Below, piece by piece: positions 29,501 through 37,802 of a stretch of DNA of 64,000 nucleotides. Each line of letters starts with the position of its first letter. Within the stretch, counting starts at the first letter, position 1. A program made the position numbers and the translations under genes. The stretch is from Cereibacter ovatus. Its GTDB lineage: Bacteria > Pseudomonadota > Alphaproteobacteria > Rhodobacterales > Rhodobacteraceae. The notes below the pieces were generated by a model. The model did no database searches and was not told the DNA's origin. It was given only the letters and a program-made list of their open reading frames with translations. The DNA is taken from contig NZ_OAOQ01000004.1 in NCBI RefSeq assembly GCF_900207575.1, positions 124,001 to 188,000 on the forward strand, written 5' to 3'.

Positions 29501-31985
29501 GGTGCTGTCGAACCGGCTGGTCGCGATGAAGGCCATCGAGGTCGACGAAGGCGAAACGCTGATCGATCTGCCCGTGACCGACGACTGGGGCAGCGGCGTT
29601 TATGTCACCGCCACCGTGCTGCGGCCGATGGATGTGGCGGCCGGGCGCAACCCGGCCCGGGCGCTTGGCCTTGCCCATGCCGCCATCGCCCCGGGCGAAC
29701 GCGCGTTGGCCGCGCGGATCGAAACCGCCCCCGAAGCCGCCCCCCGCGGCCCGTTGGAGGTGGCGGTGCGCGTCGAGGGTCTGGCCGCGGGCGAAACCGC
29801 CTTTGCCACGCTTGCCGCCGTCGATGCCGGCATCCTGAACCTGACCGGCTTTGCCGCCCCCGATCCGCAGGACCACTACTTTGGCCAGCGCAAGCTGGGG
29901 GTGGGCATCCGCGACCTTTACGGCCGGCTGATCGACGGGATGACCGGGGCGCAGGGCACGGTCCGCTCGGGCGGGGATGCATTGCGCGGACGGCTTCAGG
30001 CGCCCCCCCCGACCGAGGAACTGGTGGCCTTCTTTTCCGGCCCGGTCGAGGTCGGCCCCGATGGGCTGGCGCGGGCACGCTTCGATCTGCCCGCCTTCAA
30101 CGGCACGGTAAAGGTGATGGCGGTGGTCTGGTCGAAAACCGGCGTCGGGCAGGCCGAGGCGCAGGTTCTGGTGCGCGACCCGGTGGTGGTGACGGCCAGC
30201 CTGCCGCGCTTTCTTGCCCCCGGCGACGAAAGCCGGCTGCTGCTGGATGTGGTTCACGCCACCGGCCCCGCAGGACGCATGGGGCTGGATGTGACGGCCG
30301 AGGGGGTGACACTTGGCCCGGTTCCCTCGGGGCTGGATCTGGCCGAAAAGGGCACCGCCCGGATCGAGGTGCCGCTTTGGGCCGAGGCCCCCGGGCTGAC
30401 CCATGTCGAGGTTGCGCTGACCACGCCGGACGGCCGGCAATTGACCCGCCGGCTGGCGCTGCCCGTTCAGGCGACAGACCCCGAGATCACCCGGCAGGAT
30501 CGTCTGGTGCTGGACGAAGGCCAGACCTTCACGCTGGACGACAACCTGTTCGCGGGCCTTCAGCCGGGAACCGGCCGGGCCACCATGGCCATCGGCCCGA
30601 TGGCGCGGCTGGATGTGGCGGGGGTGATGGCCAGCCTTGACCGTTATCCGCATGGCTGCACGGAACAGATCACCTCGAAGGCGATGCCGCTTCTGTATCT
30701 GTCCGACATCGCCCGCGCACTGGATCTGCCCGGCACCGAGGCCCTGCCCGAACGCATCGGACAGGCCGTGGCCGAGGTTCTGACCAACCAGACCGCCGAA
30801 GGGTCGTTCGGGCTGTGGCGGGCAGGAAGCGGCGATTTCTGGCTGGATGCCTATGTGACAGACTTCCTGTCGAGGGCGAAAGCGCAGGGCTTTGCAGTTC
30901 CGGACGAACCGATGCGCCGCGCACTGGACAACCTGCGCAATCAGGTGAACTACGCCGCCGATTTCGATCAGGGCGGCGAGGCGCTGGCCTATGCGTTGAT
31001 GGTGCTGGCCCGCGAAGGCGCGGCCGCCATCGGCGATCTGCGCTATTATGCCGATGTGAAGGGCGACGCCTTCGCCACACCGGCCGCGCAGGCGCAACTG
31101 GGCGCGGCACTGGCCAGCTATGGCGACCAGCTTCGCGCCGATGCGATGTTCCGCAAGGCCGCCGCCCGGCTGAACCGCGATCTGGCCGCGGCACCGGCGC
31201 AACTGTTCCGCGCCGATTATGGCACGGCCCATCGCGACGCGGCGGCGGTGCTGACACTCGCCGCCGAGGCGGGCTCGGCCGTGGTGGACCGCGAGGCGGT
31301 GGCGACGGCGCTGGCCACGCGGCAGGGACCGCTGTCGACGCAGGAAGCGGCCTGGACGCTGCTGGCGGCGAACGCGCTGATCGACCGGCCGGATGTGGCC
31401 GGGGTCCGCATCGGGGGGCTGCCCGCAACGGGGCCACTGGTGCGGGTGCTGGCTGCCGGTGCGCCGCCGGTGGCGGTGGAAAATGACGGCCCGTCGCAGG
31501 TGCTGACGCTGACCACGACCGGGGTTCCGGTCACGCCCGAACCCGCGGGCGGCAACGGCTATGCCATCAAGCGCAGCTACTTCAGCATGACCGGCAAAGC
31601 CAGCGACCCCGCCCGTGTCACGCAGGGCGCGCGACTGGTGGCGGTGCTGGAGGTGACGCCCTTCGGCGACGGCGGCGGGCGGCTGATCGTGACCGATCCG
31701 TTGCCGGCCGGGTTCGAGATCGACAACCCGAACCTGTTGCGCGGCGGGCAGGTCGCCGCCCTTGACTGGCTGGAAACGGTCGAGGACACCGCCCATGCCG
31801 AATTCCGGCAGGATCGGTTCACCGTGGCGCTGGACCGGATGGACGGTGCGCCCTTCCGGCTGGCCTATGTGGTGCGCGCGGTCTCTCCGGGGCGGTTCCA
31901 CCATGCCGCGGCCGTGGTCGAGGACATGTATCGCCCCGCGTTCCGCGCCTGGACCGGGGCCGGAACCGTGACCGTCGCGCCGTGA
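26565..31985 (+). CDS. Bacterial alpha-2-macroglobulin with thioester motif
   Basis: A very large (1806 residues) periplasmic protease-trapping protein. A signal peptide (ending LLAQD) is followed by a PAN/apple-like cysteine-rich segment at about residues 45-90 (CERACLAREGCVAF). A series of macroglobulin beta domains follows, then the alpha-helical thioester domain with HGCTEQ, in which Cys1365 and Gln1368 form the internal thioester that captures cleaving proteases. The absence of a clear lipobox suggests a soluble rather than lipid-anchored form. An AAGGAGGG precedes the ATG. The stop overlaps the pbpC start (GTGA), the standard pairing with PBP1C: the inhibitor protects the periplasm while the synthase repairs the wall. 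Confidence 0.93.
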   Translation: MPISGRFLPVLLLCLLPSALLAQDWLPDRRFVLGADSDLPGADMATLLDTTLDACERACLAREGCVAFTFNTRNGSCFPKSAAGDRAPYQGAVSGVVVPVDPARQATARSRAADLDFLSDHDLARAKDQAQGLANAHTANGFTAAEHGQSAAAAEAAGDLLAAANFAGAAVNAGDRAEAWLDYARRLRAAADAPGTDAPPLRERAFLAAINGYLRAAPALRHTALVELAEAAKAVDRGRDMVQALRLAQQIQPRDDTAALLADAAGKYGFRITGHEVEADTTRPRICAQFSERLAGSGVDYSSFVQVPEPGLTVEAEDRRICVGGMAHGARHLLTFREGLPAADGQTLPKSVQIAAYVRDRAPQARFPSRAYVLPKAGSPAIPIETVNARTLDLALFRVSDRNLLRAIQQDYLGRPLDEWQTDEFTGQVGERIWTGTADVVTEVNRDITTRLPMDDALRGLPAGIYALRAAVPGQDPYEHPPAWQWFVVSDLGLTTLSGVDGLHVFVRSLGSAGPKAGATVELLSRANAVLGTGTTDAQGYLRLDPGLTRGTGAAEPALVVVKDGDRDIAFLSLTDPEFDLSDRGVEGHEPAPPIDLFLTTDRGAYRAGETIHALALARDAKAAAIAGLPLTAILKRPDGVEYSRALTPDAGAGGHVFALPLADSAPRGVWRLEVAADPDAAPLAATSLLVEDFLPERIEVAASLPEGPIRLGDAPELTVNARWLFGAPGADLAIEGEVLLRAAEGLAAFPGFAFGRGDARFDPQVTSFGVQTTDPQGDARFAVALPRVDDPARPLEIVVAARVTEGSGRPVERAITRPLAPAAPMLGIRPLFTGAAAQGAEARFALVAVGPDEAPVPMPVRWTLNRIQTDYQWYQQWGNWSWEPVETRTPIARGEATLGTRPLEIGAPVDWGRHELVVEQAGGPAASSIRFDAGWYAPADTTTTPDMLELSLDKPAYRPGETARLRIVPRAAGKALVMVLSNRLVAMKAIEVDEGETLIDLPVTDDWGSGVYVTATVLRPMDVAAGRNPARALGLAHAAIAPGERALAARIETAPEAAPRGPLEVAVRVEGLAAGETAFATLAAVDAGILNLTGFAAPDPQDHYFGQRKLGVGIRDLYGRLIDGMTGAQGTVRSGGDALRGRLQAPPPTEELVAFFSGPVEVGPDGLARARFDLPAFNGTVKVMAVVWSKTGVGQAEAQVLVRDPVVVTASLPRFLAPGDESRLLLDVVHATGPAGRMGLDVTAEGVTLGPVPSGLDLAEKGTARIEVPLWAEAPGLTHVEVALTTPDGRQLTRRLALPVQATDPEITRQDRLVLDEGQTFTLDDNLFAGLQPGTGRATMAIGPMARLDVAGVMASLDRYPHGCTEQITSKAMPLLYLSDIARALDLPGTEALPERIGQAVAEVLTNQTAEGSFGLWRAGSGDFWLDAYVTDFLSRAKAQGFAVPDEPMRRALDNLRNQVNYAADFDQGGEALAYALMVLAREGAAAIGDLRYYADVKGDAFATPAAQAQLGAALASYGDQLRADAMFRKAAARLNRDLAAAPAQLFRADYGTAHRDAAAVLTLAAEAGSAVVDREAVATALATRQGPLSTQEAAWTLLAANALIDRPDVAGVRIGGLPATGPLVRVLAAGAPPVAVENDGPSQVLTLTTTGVPVTPEPAGGNGYAIKRSYFSMTGKASDPARVTQGARLVAVLEVTPFGDGGGRLIVTDPLPAGFEIDNPNLLRGGQVAALDWLETVEDTAHAEFRQDRFTVALDRMDGAPFRLAYVVRAVSPGRFHHAAAVVEDMYRPAFRAWTGAGTVTVAP

Positions 31986-34006
31986 TCCGGGCGCGGTGGT
32001 TCCTGCTGGCGGCGGCGGGGCTGTGGCTGGCCGCCGCGGGGCGCGACGGGCTGGACCGCTGGATCGCGGCCACCGCGCTGCCGCCCTTGTCGGTGCCGAC
32101 CGCGGTCGAGGTTCTGGACCGCGACGGCACGCTGTTGCGCGCCTATACCGTCGCGGACGGTCGCTGGCGGCTGGACCCCGGGCCGGTCGATCCGCTGTTT
32201 CTGGACATGCTGGTGGCCTATGAGGACCGCCGCTTTCGCAACCACGGCGGCGTGGATTTGCGGGCGCTGCTGCGGGCGGGATGGCAAGCCGCGCGCAACG
32301 GCCATGTCGTGTCTGGCGGCTCGACGCTGACGATGCAGGCGGCGCGGCTGCTGGAAGAAAGCGGCACCGGGCGGATGGCGGGCAAGCTGCGGCAGATGCG
32401 GGTGGCGCTGGCGTTGGAGCGGCGGCTGTCCAAGGACGAGATCCTGTCGCTTTATCTACGGCTTGCGCCCTATGGCGGGAACCTTGAAGGGGTGCGGGCG
32501 GCCTCGATCGCCTATCTCGGCAAGGAACCGCGACGGCTGACCCCGGCCGAGGCGGCGCTGCTGGTGGCGATCCCGCAATCGCCCGAGGCCCGCCGCCCCG
32601 ACCGCCACCCCGACCGGGCAAAGGCGGCGCGCGCGCGGGTGCTGGCCCGCGCGGTGGGCGCCGGAACCATCTCGGCCGACCGGGCCCGCGCCGCGGCGGC
32701 CGAGCAGATGCCGCAGGCGCGCAAACCCTTTCCGCTGCTGGCGCCACATCTGGCCGACCGGGTGACAAAGGCCGATCCGCTGCGCCAGACCCACCGGCTG
32801 ACGCTGGACGCGGCCCTGCAACGGCGGCTTGAGGATCTGGCGCGCGAGACGGTGACGGGACAGGGCGAGAGGCTGGGGGTGGCGATCCTGGTGGCCGACC
32901 ACCGCTCGGGTCAGGTGCTGGCCTCGGTCGGCTCGGCGGCCTATCGCGCGGACCGGCGGCAGGGGTTCATGGACATGACGGTGGCGCTGCGCAGCCCCGG
33001 ATCGCTGCTGAAGCCGCTGGTTTACGGGTTGGCCTTCGACGAGGGGCTGGCCCATCCCGAGACGCTGCTGGACGACCGGCCGATGGATTTCGCCGGCTAC
33101 CGGCCGCAGAATTTCGACCGGATCTTCCGAGGCGAGATCCGCGCCCGCGAGGCGTTGCAGCTGTCGCTGAACCTGCCCGCGGTGGCGCTGACCGAGGCAC
33201 TGGGCCCGGCACGGCTGTTGGCGGCACTGGAGCGGGCGGGGGTTCACCCGGTGCTGCCGGGCGGTCAGCCGGGGCTTGCGGTGGCACTGGGCGGTGTCGG
33301 GGTGACACTGGTAGACATGGTGCAGCTTTACGCCGCCATCGCCCGCGGAGGCGTAGCGCTGCCATTGCATGCGACAGGCGAAGCCGCGCCCGGGCACAGG
33401 GTGCTGTCCGAGGTTTCGGCCTGGCAGGTGGGGGATATCCTTGCGGGAATGGCGCCTCCGGCGGGGGTGCGGGCGGGTGGATTTGCCTTCAAGACCGGCA
33501 CCAGCTACGGCCACCGCGACGCCTGGGCGGTGGGGTTCGACGGCCGCCATGTGGTGGGGGTGTGGCTGGGCCGGGCGGACGGAACGCCGGTGCCGGGGGT
33601 GTTCGGCGCCGATCTGGCGGCGCCGGTTCTGGTTCGCGCCTTCGCGAGGCTGAAGCCGGCGCCTGACCCGCTGCCACCGGCGGCGCGGGCGGCGCTGACA
33701 GTGACGAATGCCGATCTGCCCCAGCCACTGCGCCGGTTTCGATCACGTCTGGCCGCCTTTGCGGCGGCGCCGGGGCCTGCGGTGGCCTTTCCCCCCGACG
33801 GGGCCGAGGTCGAGCGGCTTCGCGGCGGGCTGAAGGTGGTGGTTGAGGGCGGGACCGCGCCATTCACCTGGCTGGCCGATGGGGCACCTGTCGTCGTGGG
33901 GGTGACTGCCCGCGAGACGATGCTGGATCTGGGACCGGGGTTCGTGCGGCTGTCGGTGATCGACGGCGAAGGGCGGGCGGGGCGGGCCGCTGTTCGGGTG
34001 CATTGA
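31982..34006 (+). CDS. pbpC: Penicillin-binding protein 1C
   Basis: A bifunctional peptidoglycan synthase of 674 residues anchored by an N-terminal membrane segment (WFLLAAAGLWLAAAG). The GT51 glycosyltransferase domain shows VAYEDRRFRNHGGVD and GGSTLTMQAARLLEE. The transpeptidase domain has SLLK with Ser341 and Lys344, SLN in LQLSLNLPAV, and KTGTSYG starting at Lys504. A C-terminal beta domain typical of PBP1C closes the protein. It starts with GTG, which overlaps the A2M stop by three bases, so expression depends on A2M translation. The length is about 100 residues below E. coli PbpC. The inverted repeat-containing element at 34017 follows the stop. Confidence 0.94.
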   Translation: MIRARWFLLAAAGLWLAAAGRDGLDRWIAATALPPLSVPTAVEVLDRDGTLLRAYTVADGRWRLDPGPVDPLFLDMLVAYEDRRFRNHGGVDLRALLRAGWQAARNGHVVSGGSTLTMQAARLLEESGTGRMAGKLRQMRVALALERRLSKDEILSLYLRLAPYGGNLEGVRAASIAYLGKEPRRLTPAEAALLVAIPQSPEARRPDRHPDRAKAARARVLARAVGAGTISADRARAAAAEQMPQARKPFPLLAPHLADRVTKADPLRQTHRLTLDAALQRRLEDLARETVTGQGERLGVAILVADHRSGQVLASVGSAAYRADRRQGFMDMTVALRSPGSLLKPLVYGLAFDEGLAHPETLLDDRPMDFAGYRPQNFDRIFRGEIRAREALQLSLNLPAVALTEALGPARLLAALERAGVHPVLPGGQPGLAVALGGVGVTLVDMVQLYAAIARGGVALPLHATGEAAPGHRVLSEVSAWQVGDILAGMAPPAGVRAGGFAFKTGTSYGHRDAWAVGFDGRHVVGVWLGRADGTPVPGVFGADLAAPVLVRAFARLKPAPDPLPPAARAALTVTNADLPQPLRRFRSRLAAFAAAPGPAVAFPPDGAEVERLRGGLKVVVEGGTAPFTWLADGAPVVVGVTARETMLDLGPGFVRLSVIDGEGRAGRAAVRVH

Positions 34007-34016
34007 AGGGGCAGCC

Positions 34017-34061
34017 GGGGGCGCTGCCCCCGGACCCCCGGGATATTTGGACCAGAATGAA
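34017..34061 (+). repeat. Dispersed hairpin element, copy A
   Basis: GGGGGC and GCCCCC form a GC hairpin, followed by GACCCCCG and then GGATATTTGGACCAGAATGA. It lies between the convergent stops of pbpC and the thiolase gene. Copies B (36070-36118) and C (45151-45195, opposite strand) share the hairpin and the GGATATTTGG tail. Confidence 0.85.
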
Positions 34062-34065
34062 AGGC

Positions 34066-35235
34066 CTAGAGCCGTTCGAGGGCGAGAGCGATGCCTTGGC
34101 CGCCGCCGATGCAGAGCGTGACGAGCGCGCGGCGGGCGCCGTTGCGGTGCAGTTCGTGCAGCGCCTTGACGGTGACGATGGCGCCGGTGGCGCCGACCGG
34201 GTGGCCGAGCGCGATGGCGCCGCCGTTGGGGTTCACCTTGGCCGGGTCGAGGTCGAGGGCGTGGCTGACGGCCAGGGCCTGGGCGGCGAAGGCCTCGTTC
34301 GATTCGATCACGTCGAAGTCTTGCGGGGTCAGGCCGGTGCGGGCGCAAAGGGCGCGAACGGCGGGGATCGGGCCAAGGCCCATCACCTCGGGTTCGACGC
34401 CGGCATGGGCATAGCCGATCACGCGGGCGAGCGGTTTGAGGTGGCTGGCGGCATCGGCGCGGGCAAGGATGAGGGCGGCGGCGCCGTCATTGATGCCGCT
34501 GGCGTTGCCCGCGGTCACGGTGCCGTCCTTGCGGAAAGCGGGGCGGAGGGCGGCGAGCGCCTCGGGTGTGGTGGGTTTGGGGTGTTCGTCCTGAGCGAAG
34601 GTGGTGGGGCCCTTGCGGCTGGCGATCTCGACCGGGACGATCTGGCTTGCGAAGCGGCCTTCGGCGATGGCGCGGGCGGCGCGGGTCTGGCTTTCGAGGG
34701 CGAAGGCGTCCTGCGCGGCGCGGGTGATGCCGTGGCGTTCGGCGACGATTTCCGCGGTGACGCCCATGTGGCCGGTGCCGAAGGGGCAGTTCAATGCGCC
34801 CGTCATCATGTCGAGCGCGCGGACGTCGCCCATCTTCTGGCCCCAGCGGGCGGCGGGCAGCAGGTAGGGGGCGCGGCTCATTGATTCGGCGCCGCCGGCG
34901 AGGGCGAAATCGGCATCGCCCAGCATCAGGGATTGCATCGCCGAGACGATGGCCTGTGCGCCCGAGCCACAGAGGCGATTCACGTTCATCGCCGGCACCT
35001 CGGGCGGGATGCCGGCGGCGATGGCGGCGATGCGGCTGAGATACATGTCGCGCGGCTCGGTGTTGAGGATGTGGCCGAAGACGACATGGCCGATCTGGCC
35101 GGGTTCGACCCCGGCGCGGTCGAGGGCGGCGCGGGTGACGGTGGTGGCGAGGTCGGCCGGAGGGATCGCGGCAAGGGCGCCGCCGAAGCTGCCGATGGCG
35201 GTGCGGACCCCGGAGAGAAGGACGATGTCGGACAT
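34066..35235 (-). CDS. Acetyl-CoA C-acyltransferase (thiolase)
   Basis: A cytoplasmic thiolase of 389 residues. The active-site residues are visible: nucleophile Cys89 in NRLCGSGAQA, the histidine in NGGAIALGHPVGATG, and the second cysteine in LCIGGGQG. Depending on direction it condenses two acetyl-CoA to acetoacetyl-CoA (the first step of polyhydroxybutyrate synthesis) or cleaves 3-ketoacyl-CoA. Sequence alone does not separate PhaA-like from broader BktB-like enzymes, and no pha gene adjoins it, so no symbol is given. The start ATG has AAAGG eight bases upstream. It is monocistronic between repeat copy A and the phosphatase gene. Confidence 0.93.
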   Translation of the reverse strand: MSDIVLLSGVRTAIGSFGGALAAIPPADLATTVTRAALDRAGVEPGQIGHVVFGHILNTEPRDMYLSRIAAIAAGIPPEVPAMNVNRLCGSGAQAIVSAMQSLMLGDADFALAGGAESMSRAPYLLPAARWGQKMGDVRALDMMTGALNCPFGTGHMGVTAEIVAERHGITRAAQDAFALESQTRAARAIAEGRFASQIVPVEIASRKGPTTFAQDEHPKPTTPEALAALRPAFRKDGTVTAGNASGINDGAAALILARADAASHLKPLARVIGYAHAGVEPEVMGLGPIPAVRALCARTGLTPQDFDVIESNEAFAAQALAVSHALDLDPAKVNPNGGAIALGHPVGATGAIVTVKALHELHRNGARRALVTLCIGGGQGIALALERL

Positions 35236-35308
35236 GGGCGCGGCCTTTTGCTGCTGTTCGGGGGCAGCATAGCGCGGGCCGCGCGGCCCGCGGCGGTGAC
35301 GTTGCGTT

Positions 35309-36040
35309 TCAGGCGATGGCGATGCGGCCCTTTGCGGTGAGAAGCCAGACCGAGCGGCCCTCGATCACCACGGCAGAGAGCGGGCCGCCGTAGGCCACGC
35401 CGCTGTCGAGGTTGAGGCGGTTGCCGTAGTGGGTCACGTCATCAAGCGCGGTGTGGCCGTGGACGATAAGCGCGCCGTGGTCACGCGGGTCAGAGAGGAA
35501 CGGCTCTCGGATCCAGAGAAGGTCGGTTTCGGACTGCTCGGGGATCGGGATGCCGGGGCGGATGCCGGCATGGACGAACAGGGCCTCGCCGCGGCGGTAG
35601 TGGGTGGGCAGCGCCTCGAGGAAGGCGAGATGTTCGGCGGGGACGAGGGCCTGCGCGTCGGCGTGGACCTTGGGCACCGGGCGGTCGGCGGGGTGGGTGA
35701 CACCGTAGGAGGCCAGCGTTGCCGCGCCGCCCAGCCGGGGGTGAAGCCAGCTGAGTTCGCGGCGAAGGCCGGGATCGTGGTGGGCGGCATCGCGCAGGAA
35801 TCCTGCGAACATGCGGTCGTGGTTGCCTTTGAGGACCACCCAGTTCTCACCCTGTTCGATCCCCTGGCGGAGATGTTCGATCACACCGCGGGAGTCGGGG
35901 CCGCGGTCGACCAGATCGCCGACATGGACCACAGGGGCGTCCTGATCGCCGGTGGCACGGCGGTCGGCCTCGATCCGGGCGTGAAGGTCGTGGAGAAGGG
36001 ACAGATGCCCGTGGATGTCGCCAATGGCGTAGGTTCGCAT
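35309..36040 (-). CDS. PPP-type metallophosphoesterase (serine/threonine phosphatase-like)
   Basis: A 243-residue calcineurin-fold phosphatase close to bacterial PPP phosphatases and bacteriophage lambda phosphatase. The metal-binding motifs are in order: GDIHGH at residues 7-12, HVGDLVDRGPDSRG, and VLKGNHDRM, with later histidines in FVHAGIRPG and VHGHT. These hold a di-metal centre; protein or small-molecule phosphates are possible substrates. It is cytoplasmic. AAGGG lies five bases before the ATG. It follows serA on the same strand with repeat copy B in the 88-base gap, so co-transcription with serA is uncertain. Confidence 0.88.
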   Translation of the reverse strand: MRTYAIGDIHGHLSLLHDLHARIEADRRATGDQDAPVVHVGDLVDRGPDSRGVIEHLRQGIEQGENWVVLKGNHDRMFAGFLRDAAHHDPGLRRELSWLHPRLGGAATLASYGVTHPADRPVPKVHADAQALVPAEHLAFLEALPTHYRRGEALFVHAGIRPGIPIPEQSETDLLWIREPFLSDPRDHGALIVHGHTALDDVTHYGNRLNLDSGVAYGGPLSAVVIEGRSVWLLTAKGRIAIA

Positions 36041-36069
36041 CGTGGCCCTTCAGATGGAAACGGAGGACC

Positions 36070-36118
36070 GGGGGCTTTGCGCCCCCGGACCCCCGCAGGA
36101 TATTTGGACCAGCGTGAA
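36070..36118 (+). repeat. Dispersed hairpin element, copy B
   Basis: GGGGGC (36070-36075) with GCCCCC (36081-36086), then GACCCCCG, two extra bases and GGATATTTGGACCAG. It lies in the gap between the phosphatase start and the serA stop, oriented opposite to both genes. It differs from copy A by the two-base insertion and a few substitutions. Confidence 0.85.
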
Positions 36119-36128
36119 GTTGGAAGGG

Positions 36129-37724
36129 TCAGACCGCGTCGAATTCCAGCGGCATGACCTGTTTGAACATGCCAGTGGATTTCAGGGTCTCGACCACCTT
36201 GGGGTTGATCGGCTGGTCGAGGTAGAGGATTGCGATGGCGTCCTTGCCGATGGCGGTCCGGCCGAGGGTGAAGTTCGCGATGTTCACGCCGTTCTTGCCC
36301 ATGGTCATGCCGAGAAGGCCGATGATGCCGGGCACGTCCTCGTTGCGGGTGTAGAGCATGTGGGCGCCGACCTCGGCGTCGATGTTGATGCCGCGGATCT
36401 GGATGAAGCGCGGTTTGCCGTCCGAGAAGCAGGTGCCGGCGACCGAGCGTTCGCGTTTGTCGGTGACCACCGTCAGCTTGATGTAGGCGTCGAAGCTGCC
36501 CGATTTTTCCTGCGTCGTGGTCGAGATCTGGATGCCGCGCTCTTTCGCGACGATCGGGGCCGAGACGAGGTTCACGTCGGGGTTTGTCGCCTTCATGATG
36601 CCGGCGATGGTGGCGCAGTTCAGCGCGGCGAGGTTCATTTCGCCCACGGCGCCGTCATAGAGCACATTGATCGCCTTGATCGGCTCGTCGGTCATCTGGC
36701 CGACGAAGGCGCCGAGGTGGCCGGCGAGTTTCACCCACGGGCCCATGACAGCGGCCTCTTCGGCGGTGACCGAGGGCATGTTCAGCGCGTTCTGGACCGC
36801 ACCGGTCAACAGATAGTCCGACATCTGCTCGGCGACCTGAAGGGCCACGTTTTCCTGGGCTTCGGTGGTCGAGGCGCCGAGGTGGGGCGTGACGACGACG
36901 TTCGGCAGGTTGAACAGCGGGCTTTCGGTGGCGGGTTCGACCTCGAACACGTCGAAGGCGGCGCCGGCGACATGGCCGGATTTCAGCGCCTCGGCCAGTG
37001 CGGCCTCATCCACCAGACCGCCGCGGGCGCAGTTGATGATGCGCACGCCCTTCTTGGTTCGGGCGAGCGTTTCAGCCGACAGGATGTTGCGGGTCTTGTC
37101 GGTCAGGGGCACATGCAGCGTGATGAAATCGGCGCGGGCAAGCAGTTCGTCCAGTTCGACCTTGGTCACGCCAAGCGACTTGGCGCGCTCTTCCGACAGG
37201 AAGGGGTCATAGGCCACGACCTTCATGTGCAGGCCAAGGGCGCGGTCGCAGACGATGCCGCCGATGTTGCCGGCACCGATCACGCCGAGGGTTTTGTTGA
37301 ACAGTTCGACCCCCATGAAGCGGGACTTTTCCCATTTGCCGGCGTGGGTCGAGGCGTTGGCCTCGGGCAGTTGGCGGGCGCAGGCGAACATCATCGCGAT
37401 GGCATGTTCGGCGGTGGTGATCGAGTTGCCGAACGGCGTGTTCATCACGATCACGCCTTTTTTCGAGGCGGCCGGGATGTCCACGTTGTCGACGCCGATG
37501 CCGGCGCGGCCGATCACCTTGAGGTTGGTGGCCGATTCCAGCAGCTTTTCCGTGACCTTGGTGGCCGAGCGGATGGCGAGGCCGTCATAGTTGCCGATGA
37601 TTTCGGCCAGTTTTTCCTTGTCCTTGCCGAGTTTCGGCATGTAGTCGACCTCGACCCCGCGGTCGCGGAAGATCTGGACGGCAGTTTCGGAAAGTTCGTC
37701 GGAAACGAGAACGCGGGGGGCCAT
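36129..37724 (-). CDS. serA: D-3-phosphoglycerate dehydrogenase
   Basis: First step of serine synthesis: oxidation of 3-phosphoglycerate with NAD. The 531-residue protein is the long form. The Rossmann domain has GVIGAGNIGG, the substrate and catalytic regions show GRAGIGVDNVDIPAAS and NCARGGLVDEAALAEAL, and the C-terminus holds an allosteric substrate-binding domain and an ACT domain (about residues 460-531, from RFIQIRGINIDAEVG) for serine feedback. Of two close ATGs, 37724 has AGGA eight bases upstream and is chosen over 37733. It follows serC by 78 bases on the same strand, giving a serC-serA operon. A single near-DnaA-box sits upstream but has no partners. Confidence 0.96.
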   Translation of the reverse strand: MAPRVLVSDELSETAVQIFRDRGVEVDYMPKLGKDKEKLAEIIGNYDGLAIRSATKVTEKLLESATNLKVIGRAGIGVDNVDIPAASKKGVIVMNTPFGNSITTAEHAIAMMFACARQLPEANASTHAGKWEKSRFMGVELFNKTLGVIGAGNIGGIVCDRALGLHMKVVAYDPFLSEERAKSLGVTKVELDELLARADFITLHVPLTDKTRNILSAETLARTKKGVRIINCARGGLVDEAALAEALKSGHVAGAAFDVFEVEPATESPLFNLPNVVVTPHLGASTTEAQENVALQVAEQMSDYLLTGAVQNALNMPSVTAEEAAVMGPWVKLAGHLGAFVGQMTDEPIKAINVLYDGAVGEMNLAALNCATIAGIMKATNPDVNLVSAPIVAKERGIQISTTTQEKSGSFDAYIKLTVVTDKRERSVAGTCFSDGKPRFIQIRGINIDAEVGAHMLYTRNEDVPGIIGLLGMTMGKNGVNIANFTLGRTAIGKDAIAILYLDQPINPKVVETLKSTGMFKQVMPLEFDAV

Positions 37725-37802
37725 GGCGGGCATCCTGTGGATATGGGGAACGGTTGGCGGGGGAAGGCCCCCGCCCCGGGTCATGTGTCTAAGAGACGAA
37801 GC

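Noticed and set aside
23892-32768. A single stop-free frame of nearly 9 kb on the minus strand (2958 codons)
   Set aside because: Only the first 2.57 kb on that strand (the hybrid kinase) is family-like. The rest is antisense to the A2M and pbpC genes, is Arg/Gly/His/Gln-rich and shows no domain. High GC content makes long antisense frames common.
37735-37743. DnaA box upstream of serA (TGTGGATAT)
   Set aside because: One near-match without others nearby or an AT-rich tract, far from dnaA; expected by chance.
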